From NCBI GenBank assembly GCA_035288145.1, contig DATEAX010000050.1:1-19757 (forward strand): a stretch of 19,757 nt of DNA, read 5' to 3'. A program made the position numbers and the translations under genes. The stretch's first letter is position 1. The number at the start of each line of letters is the position of its first letter. Shown in pieces: positions 12,919 to 19,195 of the stretch. Source of the stretch: DATEAX01 sp035288145 (lineage in GTDB: Bacteria > Patescibacteriota > UBA1384 > UBA12157 > JAENIV01). A model generated the notes under the pieces. It searched no databases and had not been told where the DNA came from. It saw nothing but the letters and a program-made list of their open reading frames with translations.

Positions 12919-13204
12919 CGATTTTTTAAAATCTGGCGGACGCGGGGTAGTTCTTTTCGGCGCGCCGTGGTGTGCCGCCTGTAAAATTATTGAACCGTTC
13001 TTAAAGGAACTGGTTGCCGAGGTCAAGCATCTTACTTTGGCCGAAGTCGATGTCGGCAAGACACCGGGACTGGCTTCGCGGATGGGGGTGATGAGTCTAC
13101 CGAATATCCTATTTATGAAAAATGGTAAGGTTGTCGAACAAATCATCGGCACCGCCAGTAAAAAAGAGATTGAAAAAAAACTAAAAAAGCTATCAACATC
13201 ATAA
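12878..13204 (+). CDS. thioredoxin-family protein with a WCAAC active site
   Basis: A 108-residue, single thioredoxin fold without a signal peptide, so cytoplasmic. The active site is APWCAACKIIEPF (Cys at about 33 and 36), with Ala-Ala instead of the usual Gly-Pro between the cysteines. The cis-Pro motif is in MSLPNILFMKNGKVV (about 73-87), and the C-terminal helix is Lys-rich. GGAGGG lies just before the ATG and the gene starts within the DUF6580 gene, so the two are probably co-translated. It could re-reduce the NrdJ disulfide, which would complete the pathway coded here; this is inference. Confidence 0.9.
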   Translation: MSSGLVEFTEKEFSDFLKSGGRGVVLFGAPWCAACKIIEPFLKELVAEVKHLTLAEVDVGKTPGLASRMGVMSLPNILFMKNGKVVEQIIGTASKKEIEKKLKKLSTS

Positions 13205-13231
13205 TCTTGCGGGTAGCAAATTGTGGATATT

Positions 13232-13322
13232 AAACAGGGTCCTGCTGACGATGTAGGCAAGGAGGGGAAAACCTACATCAGTCAAGCAGGACCCTGTTTA
13301 CGATGAATACTATTCATCGTGA
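13232..13322 (-). ncRNA. candidate small RNA: long two-bulge hairpin with an anti-Shine-Dalgarno-like loop
   Basis: The minus-strand promoter at 13329-13357 should start a transcript near 13322. The RNA would first form ACGATGAAT-AGT-ATTCATCGT (13320-13300), then a 26-bp hairpin: 15 bp (13299-13285 with 13246-13232), a single-U bulge, 3 bp, another single-U bulge, and 8 bp (13279-13272 with 13257-13250). The 14-nt loop reads TTTTCCCCTCCTTG on this strand, containing CCUCC(UU), the anti-Shine-Dalgarno sequence of 16S rRNA. The hairpin ends in only three U, so termination is uncertain. No ORF of note lies in it. Alternatives are a bidirectional terminator or a MITE-like repeat. Confidence 0.5.
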
Positions 13323-13328
13323 GATTTC

Positions 13329-13357
13329 ATTTTAGCACAATTTGATTTTTTTGTCAA
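13329..13357 (-). promoter_or_regulatory. minus-strand promoter of the candidate small RNA
   Basis: On the minus strand there is a perfect TTGACA (13357-13352), a 17-nt spacer, TAAAAT (13334-13329). No protein gene lies downstream on this strand within the gap; the first features reached are the hairpins at 13320-13232. Confidence 0.8.
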
Positions 13358-13370
13358 GTCCTCTTATGCT
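13342..13370 (+). promoter_or_regulatory. promoter of sbcD
   Basis: TTGATT (13342-13347), a 17-nt spacer, TATGCT (13365-13370). The ATG at 13380 is only 9 nt past the -10 box, so the mRNA would have a leader of about 2-3 nt. It overlaps the minus-strand promoter in the same geometry as the pair at 2200-2243. Confidence 0.6.
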
Positions 13371-13379
13371 TGAAAAGCA

Positions 13380-14630
13380 ATGACTCCGATTAAAATCGTT
13401 CACTTTGCCGATGTTCATCTGGGCATGGAAAATTACGGCAAAATTGATCCCCAAACCGGCCTTAATTCGCGGCTGGGAGATTTTACTAAATCTTTTGATG
13501 AGATTGTCAAGTATTCCATTCAAAACAAAATTGATTTGGTCGCTTTTGCCGGCGACGCCTACAAAACCCGCGACCCCTCGCCGACTTATCAGCGGGAATT
13601 TGCTCAAAGAATTTTTCAAATTTCTTCGGCGGGCATTCCGGTAGTCATGGTCGTTGGCAATCACGATTTTCCCAACGCTTCGGGAAAGGCCGACACTTTG
13701 GAGATTTTCCCGACACTTTCGGTCCCCAATGTCCATATTTTTAAAAAAGAGGGGATTCTTACAATCCAGACCAAATCCGGTCCAATCCAAGTTGCCGGCC
13801 TGCCGTGGTTTACGCGGGGACAACTGCTTTCCAAAGCGGAAATGGTTAAAATGAATCTTCAAGATTTAAATATGACTGCCTCGCAAAAATTAACTGAAAA
13901 GATAAATTATTTATCCGCCCGGATCGACCCAAAAATTCCGGCGATTCTCGTTGCCCACGCCGCCCTGGAAAAAGCCGTTTACGGTTCGGAACGGCAGGTG
14001 ATGATTGGCTCGGAAGTTGTCATTCCCATAAGCGCCTTTCATCATTCCAAGTTTGCCGCCGTCCTTTTGGGTCATCTCCATAAATATCAAATAATTAAAG
14101 ATAACGCCAGTCCGCCTCTCATCTACAGCGGTTCGATTGAGCGGGTGGATTTTGGCGAAGAAAAAGAAACCAAAGGATTTGTTTTAACCGAGATTATTTT
14201 CAAAAATCAAAGATTTCTCGCCCAAAGTAAATTTATGGAGCTTCCTACCCGACCATTTATTTCCATCCGCAAAAAAATTTCCGTCTTTGACAAAAATCCG
14301 ACTGAACAAATTATTTCGGAAATAAAAAAACGCCGGCTGAAATCGGCAGTGGTAAAAGTTATCATCGAAGTCCCGGAAGAAAAATCTTTGGAAATTCGTG
14401 AAAGCGCCATCCGCGAGGCCTTAAAAGATGCCGATTTTATTGCCGGGATTATTAAAGAAATCCAAAGGGGCGAAAAGCGGGAAATTAATCAGGGCTTTTC
14501 TGACGAATTTTTAACCCTTGATACTCTCGGTCTCTTGGAAAAATATCTTCAAAGTAAAAAAATATCTCGAGGAAGAATTGGAGTTCTTAAAAAAGAAACT
14601 CAAAAACTTCTTGAAGAAGAAACTTTGTGA
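13380..14630 (+). CDS. sbcD: exonuclease SbcCD subunit D (Mre11-type nuclease)
   Basis: Metallophosphoesterase nuclease of the SbcCD (Mre11-Rad50) complex, which opens DNA hairpins and processes double-strand ends. The 416-residue protein shows the five phosphoesterase motifs in order: FADVHLGMENYG (residues 8-19), AGDAYKTRDPS, VVMVVGNHDFP (about 92-102), LVAHAALE, and LLGHLHKYQ (about 222-230). A capping and SbcC-binding region with the LEKYLQSKK helix completes the C-terminus. Its stop overlaps the sbcC start. No Shine-Dalgarno sequence precedes the start, consistent with a nearly leaderless mRNA. Confidence 0.95.
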   Translation: MTPIKIVHFADVHLGMENYGKIDPQTGLNSRLGDFTKSFDEIVKYSIQNKIDLVAFAGDAYKTRDPSPTYQREFAQRIFQISSAGIPVVMVVGNHDFPNASGKADTLEIFPTLSVPNVHIFKKEGILTIQTKSGPIQVAGLPWFTRGQLLSKAEMVKMNLQDLNMTASQKLTEKINYLSARIDPKIPAILVAHAALEKAVYGSERQVMIGSEVVIPISAFHHSKFAAVLLGHLHKYQIIKDNASPPLIYSGSIERVDFGEEKETKGFVLTEIIFKNQRFLAQSKFMELPTRPFISIRKKISVFDKNPTEQIISEIKKRRLKSAVVKVIIEVPEEKSLEIRESAIREALKDADFIAGIIKEIQRGEKREINQGFSDEFLTLDTLGLLEKYLQSKKISRGRIGVLKKETQKLLEEETL

Positions 14631-16720
14631 TGACACCGCTAAAACTTTCCTTGCATAATTTTTTAAGCTATCAAAATCCCAAACCATTGGATTTTTCCAC
14701 CTTTGATTTGGGGGTTTTACTAGGCGAAAACGGCGCCGGTAAGTCCTCCATTTTGGAAGCCCTCACCTGGGCGGTTTGGGAAAAAACCCGGGCCACTTCG
14801 ACCGATGACCTAATCCACCAGGGATGCCAGGAAATGTGGGTAGATTTTTCCTTTGAGCACGAGGGTCAAACTTACCGTATTTTCAGACGGCGGGATAAAA
14901 GAAAAGAGGGACGTTCGTCTTTGGAATTCCAAATCTTGGATAAGAAAAAGGGGCTCTTGGGCGATTCCTGGAAAACAATCACTGAAAGCACTCTTCGCTT
15001 GACCCAAGATAAAATCACCCAAACCCTCAAATTGCCTTACGAAATTTTTATCAATACTTCCTACCTCCGTCAAGGAAGAGCCGATGAATTTACTATCAAA
15101 ACGCCAGCGGAAAGAAAAAAAATTTTAGGTGAGATATTGGGCCTTGAAGAATGGTGGGGGCTTGAAGAAAAAGTCAAAAATAAAATTAAACTTATCGAAA
15201 ACCAGGCCGAGGCAATTCATTTTCAGATTGAATCGTTAAAAAAACAAGTTAGTGTAGAGCCGGAAACTAAAAAAGAATTCCAAGATGCCCTAAGCGATAA
15301 AAAAAACCTTCAACAAAAGCAAAAAATTATGGAAGACAAATTCCAAAAACTCGATTATCAAAAAAGAAAAAGTGATTTAGCTGAATCAAGAATCAATGAT
15401 CTTCGCGATAAACTTCAAGACGTCCAAGAAAACCTCAAGCGCCTTGAAGGTGAGAAAGTGAAAAATATTTTGGAAATTAAAAATTTTTGTCAAATCCTCA
15501 AAGATAAAGTTCAAATCGAAAAAAAAATTAAAGACCTTCAACTCCTTAAAAAACAACTATTTTTAATTGAAAGCCGGCAAGAATCGTATCAAAAACTCAA
15601 AGAAAAATTAATCTACTACGAGCATCAAAAAGCGGAATTAGAATTTCGGATGGCAAAAATCGAAAAAATTGCCACTTGCCCGACTTGTTTAAGAAAAATG
15701 ACAAATGAAGAAGCCAAAAAAATAATTCAGATGCTTTTGGATAATTTTAAAAAAATTATTCTCCCACAAAAAATGAAAATCGAAAACCAGCTTGAAAAAC
15801 TGAATTACAACCCGAAAATTCATCAAGAGCTTCGTCAGGATTTTGCTGCTTTAGAAAACGTTGAAGATAAAAAAAGAAACTTGGCGGTCGCCGAAACCAA
15901 TATCGAAAATCTTAAAAAAATGAACAATAAAATCGCTCAAGATATTAAAAACTTTTTCTTAAAACGTCATCAAATCATTAAAATTGGGAAAGTTCTTAAG
16001 ACGGAATTTCAAAAATTGCAAAACATTACTCCAGAATGGACAAATGTCCGCGAAAGAATCGAAAAAGAACGACAATCACTTCTCCTAATTCAGGGTAAAC
16101 TCGGCGGACTCGAGCAATCCTTGAAAGATATCGTTATAAAAAAAGACGAGCTCCAAGCAAAAGAAAGGGCGCTTTTAAAAAACGAAAAAGAAAAAACCGT
16201 TTTAGGCGAACTCCAAGAAGCATTTGGTAAAAACGGCATTCAGGCAATGATTATTGAACAAGCCCTTCCGGCAATTGAAGAAAACGCCAACCAAATACTG
16301 CGCAAGGTTTCCGATGACCAACTGACTTTAAAGTTCTTGACCCAAAGGGGTAAAAAAACTGCTTCAGAAGAGTTGATTGAAACATTGGAAATCAAAATCA
16401 CCGATTCGGCTGGCGAGCGGGATTATGAAATGTTTTCCGGAGGAGAGGCCTTTCGGATTAATTTTGCCGTCCGGATAGCCCTTTCAAAATTTCTGGCTGT
16501 CCGTTCCGGAATTCACTTAAAATTTCTGGCGATGGATGAAGGGTTTGGCTCTTTGGATACCGCGGGAAAAGAAGACTTAATCTCCACCATTAACTCCATC
16601 AAGGAAGATTTTCAAAAAATTATTATCATCACCCATATTCAGGAACTAAAAGACCTTTTCCCAACCCAGATATTAATCAGCAAAACCCCGGACGGCTCGC
16701 AAATTGAAGTCCTCGCCTGA
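14630..16720 (+). CDS. sbcC: exonuclease SbcCD subunit C (Rad50-type SMC ATPase), compact form
   Basis: ATPase partner of SbcD. Features in order: N-terminal LHNFLSYQ and Walker A GENGAGKSSILEALTWAVWEKTR (about residues 35-57), Q-loop region NTSYLRQGRADEF, a coiled coil of about 170 residues, the zinc hook CPTC (near residue 350), a second coiled coil, signature FSGGEAFRINFAVRIALSK (about 601-619), and Walker B/D-loop FLAMDEGFGSLDT (about 633-645), then ITHIQEL. At 696 residues it is much shorter than E. coli SbcC (about 1050), nearly all through shorter coils. ATG 14630 shares one base with the sbcD stop; a GTG at 14627 is an alternative start in the same frame. Confidence 0.95.
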   Translation: MTPLKLSLHNFLSYQNPKPLDFSTFDLGVLLGENGAGKSSILEALTWAVWEKTRATSTDDLIHQGCQEMWVDFSFEHEGQTYRIFRRRDKRKEGRSSLEFQILDKKKGLLGDSWKTITESTLRLTQDKITQTLKLPYEIFINTSYLRQGRADEFTIKTPAERKKILGEILGLEEWWGLEEKVKNKIKLIENQAEAIHFQIESLKKQVSVEPETKKEFQDALSDKKNLQQKQKIMEDKFQKLDYQKRKSDLAESRINDLRDKLQDVQENLKRLEGEKVKNILEIKNFCQILKDKVQIEKKIKDLQLLKKQLFLIESRQESYQKLKEKLIYYEHQKAELEFRMAKIEKIATCPTCLRKMTNEEAKKIIQMLLDNFKKIILPQKMKIENQLEKLNYNPKIHQELRQDFAALENVEDKKRNLAVAETNIENLKKMNNKIAQDIKNFFLKRHQIIKIGKVLKTEFQKLQNITPEWTNVRERIEKERQSLLLIQGKLGGLEQSLKDIVIKKDELQAKERALLKNEKEKTVLGELQEAFGKNGIQAMIIEQALPAIEENANQILRKVSDDQLTLKFLTQRGKKTASEELIETLEIKITDSAGERDYEMFSGGEAFRINFAVRIALSKFLAVRSGIHLKFLAMDEGFGSLDTAGKEDLISTINSIKEDFQKIIIITHIQELKDLFPTQILISKTPDGSQIEVLA

Positions 16721-16732
16721 TTTTGGTAAAAT
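16704..16732 (+). promoter_or_regulatory. promoter of the deacetylase - rlu - gmk operon
   Basis: TTGAAG (16704-16709), a 17-nt spacer, TAAAAT (16727-16732). The -35 lies in the last codons of sbcC; the start is expected near 16739, about 12 nt before the TTG start codon. Confidence 0.6.
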
Positions 16733-16750
16733 TAATATTAGGAAGATATT

Positions 16751-17584
16751 TTGAAATTTATTAAAGACAATTATGTTATGTTAGTTATTATCGCTCTGCT
16801 AGTTATCGCGGTAGCGATAATATCAATTTATCGGCGCTCGCCTCAATTCAAAGAAATCTCAATCATCCCGTCTTCTTCCCCATCACCAACCATCCCGAAA
16901 GTCGAAAAATACGAAGTGCCAATTTTAATGTACCACTATATTCGTAATGCCGAAAACGAATCCGAACTGGGTAAGAACCTTTCAGTTTCTCCCGAAAACT
17001 TTGAAAAGCAAATGAGCTGGCTCAAAAGTAATAATTATCAAACTATGAGGGTAGCGGAAATCATTGACCCGGAAAGAAAATCTCTCTCCAAGATCTATTT
17101 TGACCAGAAAAAACCGATTATTTTGAGTTTTGACGATGGCTATTTAGACGCCTATACCCAAGCATTGCCGATTCTTCAAAAATATCAGATGACAGCGACT
17201 TTCTATATTATTAGAAATTATCTTGGCAAAGATAATTATATGAATCAAGTCCAAATTGAGGAACTCGAAAAAGCTGGTTTTGAAATAGGTTCACACACAT
17301 TGAGCCATCCGGATTTAAGCAAATTGACCATCGAAGAAGCCCAACGGCAAATTGTTGAATCAAAAGAAAATGCTTTGACATTTTGTTATCCGGCTGGAAA
17401 ATATAATGACAGCACCATCGCTTTAGTCAAAGATGCGGGTTATCAAGCCGCGGTCACCACCCACTTCGGCATTGCTACTCAAGACTCGTTAATCTTGGAA
17501 TTGCCACGCGTCAGAGTCGAGAACGGCTCCGGCGAAACCCTGGGCAATAAAATTTCTGCGGCTTTTGAGCAATCGAAAAGATGA
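16751..17584 (+). CDS. membrane-anchored polysaccharide deacetylase (NodB/CE4 family)
   Basis: Removes N-acetyl groups from peptidoglycan or another surface glycan. The 277-residue protein has one N-terminal membrane helix (YVMLVIIALLVIAVAIISIY, about residues 8-27), a Ser/Pro linker, then a NodB domain on the outside. Motifs: VPILMYHYI, metal/catalytic Asp pair in ILSFDDGY (D128-D129), zinc ligands in GSHTLSHPDL (H182, H186), and CYPAGKYND with a C-terminal LPRVRV strand. The TTG start at 16751 is supported by AGGAAG 6 nt upstream. Its TGA overlaps the ATG of the next gene. It is most similar in layout to surface PgdA-type enzymes; substrate unknown. Confidence 0.92.
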   Translation: MKFIKDNYVMLVIIALLVIAVAIISIYRRSPQFKEISIIPSSSPSPTIPKVEKYEVPILMYHYIRNAENESELGKNLSVSPENFEKQMSWLKSNNYQTMRVAEIIDPERKSLSKIYFDQKKPIILSFDDGYLDAYTQALPILQKYQMTATFYIIRNYLGKDNYMNQVQIEELEKAGFEIGSHTLSHPDLSKLTIEEAQRQIVESKENALTFCYPAGKYNDSTIALVKDAGYQAAVTTHFGIATQDSLILELPRVRVENGSGETLGNKISAAFEQSKR

Positions 17585-18306
17585 AAATTATCCACGAGGA
17601 CAGAGATTTAATTGTTTTGGCGAAACCCGCAGGGATTTTGGTCCACGAGACACTTGCCCGCGAAAAAGAAACCATAGTTAAAAATCTTATCAAAACGGAT
17701 AAAATCAATCCTCGACTCTCTTGGCCCAATCCCAGCCGGCCGGGGATTGTCCATCGGCTTGACAAAGATACCTCCGGCTTAATTGTCGTTGCCAAAACGC
17801 CTAAAGTTCTGCAAGAGCTTCAGCAACAATTTAAAAATCGGCAGGTTAAAAAAGAGTATATTGCTTTAGTTGCGGGCGAGGTGGCCCCCGCCGAAGGCAA
17901 AATCGAGGCCGCCATTACCAGAGACAAAGCCGGCCCTCAAAAAGTTCAAGTCTTTAATTACTCTTTTTCGAAAAAACTTTCCAGGTCAGCCGTTACTTTT
18001 TACGAAACGATCGGAAAATATAAATTCCGCAATAATATCCTGACCCTCCTTAAAGCTTCTCCCCAGACCGGCCGGATGCACCAAATCCGCCTCCATTTAA
18101 AATATATCGGAAATCCGATTCTCGGCGACCCGCTCTATAACACCAAATTATCCCGCAAAATTTCTGATAAATTAAACATCAACCGCCAATTCCTTCATGC
18201 TTCAAAAATTGAGTTTTGGCATCCTGTTAATCAAAAAAAAATGGTCTTTGAATCATCGCTTCCAAAAGAACTCGAGGATATTTTAGTTAAATTAACATCT
18301 CTATGA
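17581..18306 (+). CDS. RluA-family pseudouridine synthase
   Basis: Isomerises uridine to pseudouridine in rRNA or tRNA. The 241-residue protein has the start motif HEDRDLIVLAKPAGILVHET, the catalytic motif GIVHRLDKDTSGLIVVAKT with Asp about residue 61, the FKNRQVKKEYIALVAGEV strand region, and the closing SPQTGRMHQIRLHLKYIGNPILGDPLY. There is no N-terminal S4 domain, as in RluA/RluC-short forms. Which uridine it modifies (RluD-, RluC- or RluA-like) cannot be decided from sequence by eye. It overlaps both neighbours by 4 bases (ATGA), so it is the middle gene of a tightly coupled operon. Confidence 0.94.
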   Translation: MKIIHEDRDLIVLAKPAGILVHETLAREKETIVKNLIKTDKINPRLSWPNPSRPGIVHRLDKDTSGLIVVAKTPKVLQELQQQFKNRQVKKEYIALVAGEVAPAEGKIEAAITRDKAGPQKVQVFNYSFSKKLSRSAVTFYETIGKYKFRNNILTLLKASPQTGRMHQIRLHLKYIGNPILGDPLYNTKLSRKISDKLNINRQFLHASKIEFWHPVNQKKMVFESSLPKELEDILVKLTSL

Positions 18307-18920
18307 TAAGATTGGAATATTTAGGGAAATTAATTGTTATCTCCGGGCCGTCGGGGGTGGGCAAGGGGACAGTGGTCGAGGGGTTATTGAGTAACCCCGA
18401 CCTTAATCTCTATTGGGCTAAAAGTTATACCACCAGACCAGAGCGGCCTTCGGACAAAAGCGAAAATCACTATCTTTTTATTGATGAATTAAAATTCAAG
18501 GAATTAGAAAAAAGCGGCGAAGTCATCGAATCCAATTTTTATAACGGCTCATGGTACGGCTCATCAAAATCGGAAATTGATAAGGGCCTAGCCGCCAGGC
18601 AAAATGTCCTAAAAGAAATTGAGGTTAATGGGGGAATGTACTATAAAAGACATTATCCCGAAGCGATTTTAATTTTTATTACCACCGATATTAAAAATAT
18701 TAAAAATCGACTTGTTTCTCGCGGCCAAAATACGCCAGAGGAAATTGAGGCGCGGCTACTAACCGCCAAAAAAGAAATGTTACGTAAAAAAGAGTATGAT
18801 TATTGCATCGAAAACCCCGAAGGCCAGTCGGAAAAAGCGATCGGGGAAATTGAGAAAATAATCAATGGAGGATCAAACAATGAACAAAGAGGGGATTTCG
18901 CCGGAGTTACCAGAGGGTAA
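18303..18920 (+). CDS. gmk: guanylate kinase
   Basis: Phosphorylates GMP to GDP. The 205-residue protein has the P-loop ISGPSGVGKGTVVEGLL (about residues 13-29), the GMP-binding segment YTTRPERPSDKSENHYLFI, ESNFYNGSWYGSSKSEID (usual family form: Y-G-T/S), and the C-terminal lid ENPEGQSEKAIGEIEKII. GMP-binding Arg and Tyr are in place. The last 13 residues lie over the start of the next gene and are not family-like, so this tail is probably a by-product of the overlap. It supplies GDP for nucleotide reduction and GTP for FtsZ, but it is not operon-linked to either. Confidence 0.94.
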   Translation: MIRLEYLGKLIVISGPSGVGKGTVVEGLLSNPDLNLYWAKSYTTRPERPSDKSENHYLFIDELKFKELEKSGEVIESNFYNGSWYGSSKSEIDKGLAARQNVLKEIEVNGGMYYKRHYPEAILIFITTDIKNIKNRLVSRGQNTPEEIEARLLTAKKEMLRKKEYDYCIENPEGQSEKAIGEIEKIINGGSNNEQRGDFAGVTRG

Positions 18921-19113
18921 GGAAACTAATGAGAAACATGAGCCAACGTCCCAAGAATTAGCGGAGGCCTGTAAAGAAGTTTTGTCTTACGAAGACTGCC
19001 AAGAGCTGGCTTCAATGGAAATTGAAGACGCAATTGGCTACGCATTTACATTGCTCATCGAATCGGGAGAAGATCCTGACGAGTTCCTTAAAACAAAGGG
19101 TATTCTTGAGTAA
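18880..19113 (+). CDS. small acidic protein of unknown function
   Basis: 77 residues from ATG 18880, preferred over ATG 18865 because GGAGGA (18867-18872) is placed 7 nt before it. The N-terminal third is polar and probably disordered (EGISPELPEGKETNEKHEPT). The rest forms acidic helices: SQELAEACKEVLSYEDCQELASMEIEDAIGYAFTLLIESGEDPDEFLKTKGILE. I do not recognise a family. Two Cys (in EACK and EDCQ) are the only reactive side chains that stand out. It is the last gene of the deacetylase - pseudouridine synthase - gmk operon, overlapping gmk by 41 bases, and is followed at once by a terminator. Confidence 0.75.
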   Translation: MNKEGISPELPEGKETNEKHEPTSQELAEACKEVLSYEDCQELASMEIEDAIGYAFTLLIESGEDPDEFLKTKGILE

Positions 19114-19133
19114 CCATCGAAGCAGTAAGATTT

Positions 19134-19157
19134 AACCCAGGATTTCCTGGGTTTTTG
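19134..19157 (+). terminator. rho-independent terminator
   Basis: AACCCAGG (19134-19141), loop ATTT, CCTGGGTT (19146-19153), followed by three more T. It closes the operon that begins at 16751. Confidence 0.82.
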
Positions 19158-19159
19158 TA

Positions 19160-19189
19160 TTGACTAAACTTAAAACAATCCCATATAAT
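19160..19189 (+). promoter_or_regulatory. promoter of manC
   Basis: TTGACT (19160-19165), an 18-nt spacer, a perfect TATAAT (19184-19189). The ATG of manC begins 6 nt after the -10 box, at the expected transcription start. Confidence 0.82.
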
Positions 19190-19195
19190 AACCTT

